Assembly (NCBI GenBank): GCA_950295325.1
Contig: OX485808.1
Span: forward strand, 4,342,501-4,406,500
Direction of reading: 5' to 3'
DNA from: Polytrichum commune
Taxonomy: Eukaryota; Streptophyta; Polytrichopsida; Polytrichales; Polytrichaceae
Length of the DNA: 64,000 nucleotides
The notes beneath the pieces were generated by a model. It made no database searches. It was not told the origin of the DNA and saw only the letters and a list, made by a program, of their open reading frames with translations. Every line of letters begins with the position of its first letter. The first letter of the stretch is position 1. Positions 23,733-35,700 of the stretch are shown piece by piece. A program made the translations under genes and the position numbers.

Positions 23733-26419
23733 AAGCAATCGTGTGCTGCTGTTATGACTGCAAGAAAAACATTTTGGTCCAAAAATAGTACCGCTGAGAT
23801 TCATTCACAGCCAAATTGGGTATAAACACCCTAGCCAAACAGCCAGTGCCAGAGTTCCTACTGCAAAAGGTTTGTACTCGACACAGAGGTGTAGTTGAAA
23901 AAACACTACAGATTTATTGGAGGTGTAAGTTGAGAGGCCAAGATTGGAGAGAGATAGTAAGATGATGACGATGCCTGCATAATCCGGCGGGCGCAGTAGG
24001 TAATGCTCTTAGCAAAACTTTGCAGTGGTAGACTTCTTGATTCCTTTTTACTCAAACTGGAAGTTATTGTAGATCTGGAGTGCAGCAGACTCCATCACGT
24101 CTCCTAATGCAGTACCATTCTCTTATTTAAGCTTGTCTAGTGTGAATGCACATGGATGGTGAGCGTATAGAGATGGAGTACTTGATGTTTTCTTCCAAGG
24201 CTGTCATCTTACAGTATGGATTGTCTTGAGTTGTAGTTGGGTGATCTTTCTTTCTTTTGCACAAAGCAGTGCTTGATGGCAAGTGCTAGAGTGTCATTCA
24301 TCATAGACAAGACCATCCTATTGTCAATTTGGGTCGAATCTATCAGAGAGAATTTTGTGAAGCAACTCTAAGGGCATTTGGACTTTACAAGGTCATTGCA
24401 CATCCAGAACTTGAAATTGGAAGCAGGGTGATTGATCTGCTAAGGTTGGAGAGATAGTTAGATGACGCCTGGATAATCTGGCGGGTGCTGTAGGTTTTGC
24501 TCTTAGCAAAACTTTGCAGTGGTAAGACTTCTTGATTCCTTTTACTTGAACTGGAAGTTATTGTAGATTTGGAGTGCTGCATACTCCATCTGTCTTCTAA
24601 TGCAGCACTATTCTCTTATTTGAGCTTGTCTAGTGTGAGTGTTTTATGGATGCTGAGCATACAGAGATGGAGTACTAACAATTTCCTTGAAGGCTGTCAT
24701 CGTAACAGTATGATATGTATATAGGTGGGCGGTCTTTTTCTGTTTTCTTTTTTCTAACAAAGCAGTGGAAGATGGCAAAGCACTAGAGTATCCCGGTATA
24801 TATATTATCAAACATTCTGTGAAGAAACTTTGTGAAGGGCAGTTTAATGCTACGAGGGTCATGCACGTGCAGAACTGAAATTGGAAGTAGTATAATTGAT
24901 CTTGTAGCAAAACCGCTTTTGTAAGCATTTGTGTGTGCACTGTTCACAGAGAAACATGATCTGGAGGGTTGTCTAACCCACTGGACTTTGATGCATTCAC
25001 ATCAGGTCTTGTATCTCTTATGAAATTTGTACTTGATATGTGCAATTCAGTGTATGTTCTAACTTATCGAGTTAATCAATGCAAAGAGCAAGTATAACCT
25101 TTACTGAAGGAATGTAAAGTTATAAATGCAAGGTTCGTCCTATTAAATGTGGAGATATCAAAAGATGAAAATTATTCCTGTTTGGTTTGGAATGCTGAGT
25201 GCCTCTATTTGTTATGTCTTCAATACTATCATCTACGGTGTGCAGAGAATCGGGATTTGTTAGTGTCCTCTTGGATATGGTTTTGTTGCTGGTTACAAGC
25301 CTGAAGAGTTGATCAAGAATGATATGGCTGAAACCCTATTGCCTATAAACAGGAGAGGAATGATGCCTTCTGCATATACTCAATGAATTTGCTTGGTTCA
25401 TTGCAGATGCTTAGAAGAAAGGGCCAAGAAGTATCCAAATATATCACATGTAGATCATATAAAAATTTGATAACCTGTAGAAATGCACCTATGTTAATTA
25501 GCATGTGCTCCACAAACATGATCTCAGGGTGGTCCAAGACTCCACCATATTATACCCAGCCACGTGTTGACATTACACTCAGGTCATTTCACATTAAGTG
25601 TTTATAGAAACTAATACAGTAATAAAATGCAAGACTTGTTTTCAAACTCCCAAGTCTCGAGTAAGGTTGAGCCAGGCAACAATCTGAGGTCCCTTCCTTA
25701 ATACTCCAAACAGATAGAATGGAGCATTCTGTTGGAGATTCCTAAAGTTGATTGTTACATGAGGTAGGTTCACCACATAACACCATCAATAACAGGCCTT
25801 CAAATTTGTAAGCATCATGTCCCAAGATGTTTGGAACAGGCCTATTCCCTACATGGAAATTTCTAGTTAGAACCAACTTGACTTCTGAAAGAGAATCTCA
25901 GTGTGGATTTGTTGCTACAACTGGAAGCCAGCGAATTTCAGATCTTGATTTTTTTCGAAATACAGTACAGTTAACTGCATTCAATTCTATTTTGAGAAGT
26001 ATACCAAAGCATAAAAGTGCTTACAATTGTCCAAAGAGGTATAACCACCATCTTCTCCATGACATCCCTAAGGAACATCAAGCTCACACTTTACAATCCT
26101 GCACTACTCCACACCAATTTCCTGGAGTGCACACATTGGCATCAGCAGCACTCAGACCAGAAAAGAGGGTGGAGTTCTCTATGTGCTGCTGCTTGCCCTG
26201 CTATTGTACACAATTGAATGGTTTCATTTACTAAACCTGCATACCTAAACTCCACAGTGAATCTCCGGAGCCTTCGTTTCGGAAGTTGTAATCTAAGTTC
26301 TACTAGCAGATACACCAGGGCATCATTTTCATGGGGAATCAATAAGCAGAGTTTTTTTCACTCTGCTACTCTAAGCCTATTGTATATTCGCAGTGTCCTA
26401 CTAGAAAATACAGTTGAAA
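23733..26419. other. Region between the convergent NUP50 and CAAX-protease genes
   Basis: The first part should hold the NUP50 3' UTR, and its end the 3' side of the minus-strand CAAX-protease gene. Apart from the ~500-bp tandem duplication (23940-24905) I see nothing recognisable. The 135-codon plus-strand frame at 25827-26234 has no known motif and lies opposite the downstream flank of the CAAX gene; I do not call it. Confidence 0.5.
23940..24905. repeat. Tandem duplication (~505-bp unit) after NUP50
   Basis: The segments from about 23940 and from about 24444 run parallel for nearly 500 bases. Shared blocks include GCTCTTAGCAAAACTTTGCA, GACTTCTTGATTCC, CTGGAAGTTATTGTAGAT, ATTCTCTTATTT-AGCTTGTC, AGAGATGGAGTACT, AAGGCTGTCATC and CTTGAAATTGGAAG-like sequence. 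The copies are diverged by scattered substitutions and small indels. They follow immediately after the NUP50 stop, so one or both may be in its 3' UTR. Confidence 0.88.
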
Positions 26420-26745
26420 CCTATTGGAAGGTTGATGCCTATATTTGCCAACACTCCCATGAACTATAGTCTCTTCACTTGCAGTCTACTGCCTCAATTA
26501 AGGGATGGACTCTTTCTAATAGATGTAACCAGGGCAACTTGATCGCCCATTGTTCTTTCCCTACTAAGCTCACCAAGCCCTTTGGTACCCACAATTTTGA
26601 AGATGACCGGTTGACCTGGATTGAGTGGACCATGGGCGGGTAACAATCCCATGGCTCGTGGAGAATGATACTCACACCAGTTGCAAGGTGGAAATGAGTC
26701 CCAACCACTCAAGCTATTGGTTTGATGCTTGTGTCCTACTGGTAA
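26420..26745 (-). mobile_element. tRNA-related SINE, copy 1 (3' flank of the CAAX-protease gene)
   Basis: The element (about 26430-26734) matches the copy at 29605-29902 along its length and is oriented on the minus strand. Near its 5' end the minus strand reads TAGCTTGAGTGGTTGG, a good RNA polymerase III A box; the B box is weak in this copy. Flanks CCTATTGGAA (26420-26429) and CCTACTGGTAA (26735-26745) look like a target duplication. It starts about 20 bases downstream of the CAAX-protease stop codon, so it probably forms part of that gene's 3' UTR. Confidence 0.72.
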
Positions 26746-26763
26746 TCAATTCACTCGCTGGTG

Positions 26764-29700
26764 TTATTGGACTGGAGTTTGGGTTTGTGGATAGAGAATC
26801 ACTGCCATCATAGCTGTCATTGCAGTTCCAAGAGCCCCAGCCAAAGGATTTCCAACATGTGCCCCTGTGAACCATGCTGGCGCATGTGGCAGAAACCGCG
26901 CGACTCCTCCCACAGTGATCACATAGTTTGCAGCAACGAGACCAGAATGTAGCCCAATAGGGAAAGCCAAATTCTGACCTGTCTTAGCTCTAGCACCGGC
27001 TAAGGCTACTGACAGAAACCAGAGCCCTGGCATTGCTGCTGGTGACCTGCACAACGAGTCGTGAATTAAACCTTAGTTCCAGCCCTAAATCTTGGAGCAA
27101 GACATCCCTCCAAAAAAAAGATGAGATGACTTCAATGGTGCCGCTGGTGTGGATTCTGGTGCTGCTTCATCTTCAAGTTAGTCTATTGCTACGTGTATTT
27201 TCGAAATGGACATGATGAGAATTAGAGGGACCTTGAGAAATACTGCATTCTTTCAAAGGTGAACACCTTAAATGGGCACCGACAAGCCAACCAATACCTA
27301 ATCTTCCACAGGGCAACATGGTCGGCTGAAATGTCTAGTTTACCAGGATGCTCCCACTATGACTGGGTGGACCATAGTGGTAGGGTGCACCACAAATCAA
27401 GTGCCACGAATGTCACCCATCCTAGCACTAATCCAGCCTTAGGTGGCTAACCTCGGAAAATCCATGTGATCCAGATTAAGGCCTTGGGTTTAAGCCACCC
27501 AACATCCATCGATCATATACATGGAAGGCAGAAGGAAATGGCTCAGTTCATTCCTAAGGATGTGCACTTTGGTAGTGCATTTGTACAGATGAATATTTTA
27601 AATCTCCTATTCATTAAGTCCAGGGCCTTGTGCACTATATATTTCAAGGCCATTGTAGAGGGTGGGTATATGACTTGGACCATAAACTTTAAATCAAAGT
27701 AAGATGCAATACGAGGAAACCAGACAACCGTCCATTAATTGGCACAGTTTTCCTTCAGACCTACTTCCTCAGCCTCCAATTTGACATGTGTTCCAGGACT
27801 GACCAAGCTTGTGTAGATGCTCCAGCTTAATTAATGTAACAAACATACAGAAATACACACACAAACACACACACACACACACAATTAATTGGTAAGGTGC
27901 GTACCAGTGAACTAGCGCAAATGCCAGGGCAGATATGAAGACTGCCTTATGGAAACCCATATCTACAGCAATTTCTTCTTGTAGCCACGCTCTGAAGAGT
28001 ACTTCCTCTACCAGTGCAACTGCCAACCCGATCCCCAGAGCCTGCCCAAGTAGTTTGCCTACTTTGATGGTTGTGAAAAAGGTGAGTCCTGCTAAACCTG
28101 CACATGGTAGTAGCATTATATTACCAAACTATGAATGATGGGGTGAAAACATGTGACAAATGTGTTTCAATGTCACTCGTGTACATAACCATATACCATG
28201 TAATCTGTCCTTGGAAATAGTCTTGTCTGTCTTAACAACAACATAGGAATGACTTTCGGACACCGAGTCTTGTCTTATGAAATGAAATGAAATTAATTTT
28301 AAAGTTCGGGAAGTCAAAATGCTTATGGAACAAATCTTAAAGTGGAACAGAAACCAAGTTACCAGATAATGATTCGGCTTACAAATGTCAGCAAGAACAG
28401 AACAAGCAATCTAAGGCGTTTGGTAAGGAAAGCACTGGGTTTCATCCACAGAAAACAGCCTTGCTGCTCTCAGAAGTTAAATCAAACCAAGAAGTTTAAT
28501 TTAGAGTATTCAAAAGATACCTGGAAATTTTGCATTAGTAGCAAGTAACCCCGTCCAGTTGAAATGCATATATCCCAGGATGGCATTTGTGCTATATAAG
28601 GCTGTGACCAAGCCAACGCCTAGAGCTATCCCTCGAGCTACATCTTGTACCTGAGACCATGCCAAAACAACTAATAAAAATTACAGTTATCTAACACCCA
28701 AAGCAAGTGACACATTCTCTTTCTATGGAAAATCACTACAGAGAGAAATTTACTTAAGAGCTTATAGTCTCTGTGTATATACTGCTGAACTATTCATTTG
28801 CATTCAAAGAAGACAAGCTGTGCACAATGAAAGCCGTGATAAGAATTCCTGATTTACATGAGACAAATTGGCAGCAGAAAATATGTACCTTTTTTCGTGA
28901 ATAGAGGCGAAGACCATATTTTAAGAGAGGTTTATTATACCCACGGACACGCTTCCCCCATATTGTGATCAGTATAAGAATAGCACCATAAAGGCCCACA
29001 ACTGAAGCGGCATCTGCAACTGCGTTGGGAGACTTGGTAGCCCATTGATGCAGCAAGGATGGTAGAACTGGTACTAATATGGGAGACCAGAGCAAGACAA
29101 TCAATGCCGAAAAGTTCACGAGTCTGCAAAGATGCGTCAAATAAATTCAGCTCTACTATTAAGTGCAGTTTTAACGAGACTAACTAGATAAGGATAATTT
29201 TGCATGTGCATCTTACACCTAAAAGCATCACAAGCTAATAACACTGTAATTATCTCAACATGATCACCAATGACATTAATCACATCACATTTACATGCAG
29301 TACTTTCCCTGAAGCTTAGCAGTATAGTATGCCAGCTCTAAGCAAAGTTTGGAAATTGCCTGTATACACAAGGGTATCAAATACCGAGGTTAGGAAAAAA
29401 GAAGCACCTCAAATGTAATGGACGTTCACTAACACGGAAAAACACGAGGAGACGATCTGTGAGGCTCATGGCACCCCGCAAACCTCCCCACAGAAGTGCC
29501 ACTTTCCCAATCAGTCTGAAAAAGCCACCCCTCTGCCCAAGTTCTGCGAGCATCGCAACCAACCTGCAAAACAAACAGTGACATCAAAGTTCCACACTAG
29601 CACAAAAGATGATGCCTGTGTTCGCCAACACTAGCATGAATTATAGAGTCTCTTTGCCTGCAGGCTACTGCCTCAATTAAAAGATGGAGTCTTCTAATGG

Positions 29701-32700
29701 TCGTAATTGTTGTTCCTCCCCTAATTGGCTAGTTGAGCCCTCAGTACCTACCATTTTTTGAGATGACTGGTTGACCCTGCAAACCCCACAATGTTTGGGT
29801 TGACCATAGTGGGTAACACTAGCATGCTCAGTGGAGAACGGAGCCAACACCGCTTGCAAGGCGAAGATGAGTTCCAACCACTCAAGCTATTGGCTTGATG
29901 CTTTCCACACTAGTACAGTAATCTGGACACAAACATGGATCCTCTATAAGCAGAAGACGTTTTCACAGACATTCAATCGGAGGTTAAAAACAGCCAGATG
30001 CATACCTCTCATGATCAATCTCTCCATCTTCTGTGGTGGGTACAACTGGAGCAGCAACTGACAGTGCCTTCTCAGCTAAGGGATGAATACCAGAAATGAT
30101 TTTTGGATTCCCAGGCTCCGTCCCTGATTGGTCCCCATCTGAGGTGTTTTGGCCACCCTGGGCTCCTGTTGCATTGTCGTTGTTTGCCATACTCATGCCA
30201 GCCAGAGTGGCACCACCAGTCACAGCTGCTGCCATCATTCCCATGAGACCATTATTATTTCCGTTACCTTCTTTTTCTACTTCACTGTCATCATCTGTAA
30301 AATCAGTTGAATCTGATTCCTGTTGATTTTTTTCTTCTTCAAACTCGGAGAAACATTCCTCTTGATTGTGAGTGTTGATGAAACTAATATGTTTTTCCAG
30401 CACAGGTACGTCCACAGCGGATCTTTTGGCACTATCCCATGAGGAAGGCTCACTGATATCTTCTTGTTCTAATTCTTCTTGTGCTACATGTTGTGCACTT
30501 TCAACTGCCTCCTTTTCCCTTTTGGACTCTTGATTATCAGTAACAATCAGATAGACAGCCCCTAATGAAGCTAACACAACACCAGCTAGTACTCCAAGTG
30601 GGACTAGACTACCCAAGATGCGGGTACCGCCCACAACAGTGCCAAGGGTGCTAACAATCGAGTCTGACTGTAGCATTCCCAACTTTCCAGAATCGGCTTG
30701 GCCGTTTGTAAAATTCTGCTTCCATCTTCGAACTGCTTCTGCCACTGCATGAGCCACCTTGGCAACCTCCTTGTCTAAATCAACTCCAAGAGATTCCATT
30801 CCAACAATCCCCAACCTTCTAAGCAATTCCAACTTCAGGGCATCTGTTACTAGGCTCTCTATCATGTTTGAAGTTTTGGAATCTTTGATGTCAGTTGCCT
30901 CAACTTCAATTGTTTGAGTTCCTGCTGCTGCTGTTTTACGATCTTGTTCTTGCTGACTTTCCATGTCAACATCCAGTTGAAGCTTCTCTATGGTTATGCC
31001 AGGCACTTTGCCTAGAATTGGCGGGATGGCATCTACATGTCTCTGTTGATGCAGACCGATTGGTGTAATTTGTTGTCCACCTCCATTTCCACTCTGTTGC
31101 CTCCACGATACCCCTGTCAAATCTGTAACACTACGGTCAAATTTTGCAGTTGCTCCATTCTGCCCTGAATGCACACCATTGACTACCTGAGGCGCTTCAT
31201 CCTTCAACATAGTCTCTACAAGAGTGAAGCTCCCTACTCTTCGTGCAACCAAAACTTTCGATAGAGGTCTGCAAAATGGAACCTTACTCAAGGTCTTTGT
31301 TGGGGTTGAAGACAAACGGCCACTAGAAGGCCTTGTCCCCTCTAGCTCACTTACTTGCATTTTCTGATCAGCACCAGAAATGATCTCTCCTTGTTCATGG
31401 TGACCAGAACTCACAGCTACTTCATTTGTATTTTCAAGACTCTCACCAGTATCATCACCTTTGCCAACATCATTAAAGTTTCTGTCTCCATTTACTCTTG
31501 ATGTCTTTGCAGCTCCATCTTCTGCGTTGCACATATCATTGGTGGGTTCTTTCTGTTTCTGCTTCTGTTTCTGGTCATCTTTCACTTCGTCTTTTTCGCC
31601 ACCACTTGTTCTTTTATCTTCACTATCATCAGTGGGTTCCGCCTGTGGCCCAGCAGCAGACGCAACATTTCCATTTTCAGGGCCTTTCTTATCCTTCTCC
31701 ATCTGCTCTAACATGCTTTCCACCACTCCAAAGACATTGGTGACAGCAATTTGTGTGGAGTCATCAAAACCTGTGAGAGCTTGGAATGCGAGCCCCATGT
31801 CAATTGGAGGTGCCATCCCAGTTTTTGGAGGGGAAGCAGGAGCAGGAGGGGCTTCAGAAGGTGAAGGAGTAGGACTAGGAGGAGGCTGAGCATTCGCCTC
31901 AGGCTTTGTCTCCTCACTTGCACTTTGTGTATTGTCATTACTTTTCACAGCATTGTCTGGCTCCTTATTATTATTATCTGTTCCAGCATCGTGCTGGTCG
32001 GTTGGGGCACCTGTTTCCTTTTCGCCTCCTTTTGGTTCTACTTTCTCCTGTGTTTCTGTGGCCAGCTCATTCTTCCCCTCTGGTGACGCTTTGTTGTCTA
32101 TACTCCCCTCTTTGCTTTCAGATGGCTCTCCCTTTGAATCCTTCGCTGCCTCAGCTTTGTTATCAGTGGACTCAGCCTTCTCACCGTCTGCGTTATTCTT
32201 CTCCACATTGGAATTCTTCCCGGCTTCCTTACCAACGTTGTCCTTTCCTACATCTTTGCTTCCTTCAGAAGTCTTTCCCTTGTCACCTGCAATTAGCAGC
32301 AAACAACAAACGATGGTTCAAAGCTTTGTGCTATCTTATGCAAGAGTAAGGTCTGATCAATCAGGTGCATATCAGGTGAATAGCTTTCCCTGCTGTCAGA
32401 TAGAACTGCTGCAACCCAACTGCAACATGATGGAAATGACTATATTGCCAGCCCATGTGTTATGATAAATGTCAACATCTGCTTGGTTTTTGAGACTGAG
32501 AAACGTCAACTGAGATGTGCACATATTTTCATGGGGTCTGGAGAGGTGCTCTGCAAAAGAAGCCTCTATAGAGAATGCAACGTAGACCAGTAACTAGACA
32601 GTTTCCAGACGCTAGAGTGTGATGGTCACCTTCATCGACCTTCTCCACTCCTGCAATTAGCAACAACAAAAATGATATACAGCTTTGTACTAACTTATGC

Positions 32701-35700
32701 AAGATCGAAGTCTGATAAAATCAGGTGCACATGTCAGGGAAAAGTTTCTTCACAAAATGCAACACAGACCAATCAATTTCCAGAAGCTAGAGTGTGATCA
32801 TCACCTTCATCAACCTTCTCCACTTTAGTTTCAAGTGCTTCTGCCTGAGCGTGACCTTCACCATGTCCATCTCCATCTGGAGTTCTGTTCCGAGTATCTG
32901 AAGGTACCTTATCATCTGACTTGGATTCCTCAGGTTTCGGTTTCTCAGATTCACCACCTGCCTCTTTGCTCTGTTTGTTGTTATCACTGCTACTGTTCCC
33001 AGCTTCATGTCCTTCCTTTCTCTGTTCCGCAGAGCTGCTAGGTGAGGAGTTCTCAAGTCCTAAAGTTGGGATTTGGCCTGGAGGGGCCTCTGTCTTCTTA
33101 TGAGAAACTGCTGTCAGCTTTCCCTTTATTTTATCAATAAAACCTGCAGGAAGGCTCGGAGCTGGCATGTTCTTACTAAATCCAACAAGATTGAAATTAA
33201 GACCTCTTGCTTGCACAGCTCCAGATACAGCCGCGGCCATACTACCTCGCACATCCTCAGGCACTGCTTCTTGCAAGGCTGAAACAATCGTCTCACCTTT
33301 TCCTACAGCAGTCAGTACCTGCAACCCATGTATAGTGTCAGCTTCAAGGGCATGGCAGTGTAAAAATTCAATTTCTATGGCTGTACAACTACAGTGATGA
33401 TTATGGTAACTACTGTGGGCCAAACCTCTTGAGCTTATTTCCACATAAAAAACGTTGGGGATAATACTGTGGGTGCACACTACTTACCAACCTATAGTAA
33501 TTAACATCAGAGCTCCATGTTTTAGATTATAGTGCTTCTATTGATTGAAATAGTGTGCATTTAAAAAACTTCCAACCTAGGGAAGGAGGTGCTTATATCA
33601 TGGAGGGCATGACAACAGTGGTTGCACACTTTTTCTTCTGTAGTGGTGTATTCTATAGGGCTGCGCAGAGTAAGTAGCCATACACATCTGCCCATGCTAT
33701 TCACCATAATCAGTGTTCAAATATAAAACTCCAGGCAAATATTACTGGCTTGCAAAGTCTACTAGGTACACAGCTCTATCTGCTCTGTACACCCTCCCCA
33801 TGCTTAGCCACAAATTGGGTGATAAACCTTGAAGGACTAGACCTTCTGCCCTATGCCATAAGTGCTGGATAATTGTCACCATTTTTGAATTTAAATGTGA
33901 GATGTGATAATAAGATTGGGATGTAAGACATAGGAAATTTTTGAAGCTTGCCAATAATCCAACTTGATGATGCCCACAAATACCCAATCATTTTCATCAA
34001 AAGACCGTGCTGCCATTTTCAGATGTCAAGCATCATGTAAAATATAACCTTAGTTATCATCTTGTAACTCTTATGGATATGGATGATGGTTCCTAGGTGG
34101 GTAATATACTGATAAAATCACATAAGGTACGCATGCCTTAATCAAACACTAGTCTTATGTAGATGCCTATGTTTGAGTGGTATATGGCCATGCTTGTAGT
34201 CAAGAACAGACACCAAAAAGACTGAACTCCAATGAGATTGGACTATGTGCTCAAAATAAGGACGCCATTTCTAGGTTCAGAATATTATTTATGGAAAATA
34301 CTGTGGGCATACTTATAGTGTGATTTTCCCTTCAATGCACCTAGTGTGGCCCACAACATACACCATCACATATAAAAATAGTGTGGAACCTCATACTTGA
34401 GGGAATTACTTTTGCATCAATCTATCCACTTCTATATTATTTCATAATATACGAAAATGTACATAATTACTATTTTTAGACAAATACTATTTAATAAGGA
34501 AGTTCATTTTGATTAATACTCGTATTTTAGATTCGAAACCGCCTAGGTAGAATGGGTATAAATTGGATCTCACGTTGTTGAAAGTTTCTCAAAGGCACAC
34601 CATTTTCCATCCAATAGAAATACTGTGACCTACAAAGTAGACCTCCAATGTTATATACTGTGGGTTGGAATATAGTACGCTACCACAGAATGTCCCCAAT
34701 GTTTTTGGTGCTGGTTTCCTTGTTTATGTGTGGCCCACAGTATTTACCATAAACAATGTAGTTAACACAATTGGGAGGGCCTGTGTGTTAGCTCAAAGAG
34801 AAAGAAGAGTCTTCCCTTTGCCCTCTTATAACTTTTCCATCTCAGCTCCAATTTTGACACTTGAAATGAGCATCTTCATAATTCACGATTGCTAACCAGC
34901 TGAGACAATTTGGGATCCCATCCAATGGCTAAAGGTGTATGTGGAGTTGGAAGTGTCTTATAGGCCCACATACATTAGATATTAAAGTCACCAAGGACAG
35001 GAAGAACTAACCTGGGCTTTCTTTTCATCAGACAACGTTCCGGGCATTGTAATGTCCAACACATTCATAATACTTTGAGCTGCAGCACGCATTTGGATGG
35101 CATCAGAACCTTCTGGTTCTCCTGGTGGTTCTTCAGCAGGAGGGCTAGCTTCTCCCTGAGGCTTATCTAATTTCACTAAGGCAAGCTCCTCCTGGACAGG
35201 CTGAATAGCACCATCATTTCCATCCATGTCCTCAACTATTTCCATACTCTCAGCTGTCTTAGGCTGAGAAACACTTTGATTCTTAGTAGTATCTTCAGCA
35301 GGAACCTCGCTTTCCTTTTGCACCAAAAAGTCATTGGTAGCGTCTCGACCAGATATAGATGCGTCTTGAGCATACTGCTGTCCTACACCTGCATGCAAAC
35401 TCTACTGAGTGTTTTTCCTGGAATATCATGTACCTGAAGTTTTCTTCATTGCAAAAACTTACATTTTAGTTGACAAACAAACAATTTTCTTGACCTCAAA
35501 TGAGAATTGCAAAGTTACAACACAAAGCAACAAGACCTTACCATCAGGTGACCCATCCAATGTTGATTGAGAAGTGGTTTCACTAGTTGACACTACGTCC
35601 TCTTCATGTGGGGGACTTATTGGCTGTTCCAGCGAGGTTTTTGGGACATTTTTCATTTGTTTATGAAGGCCTTTAACGTCCAAAAGCGGATGTCTCCCTT

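Noticed and set aside
25827-26234. 135-codon plus-strand open frame
   Set aside because: No recognisable domain, no matching exons around it, and it lies in the 3' flank of the minus-strand CAAX gene.
31906-32465. Long plus-strand open frames opposite exon 9 of the CAAX gene
   Set aside because: They are antisense shadows of a low-complexity acidic coding exon, rich in Ser/Leu/Phe, with no motif.
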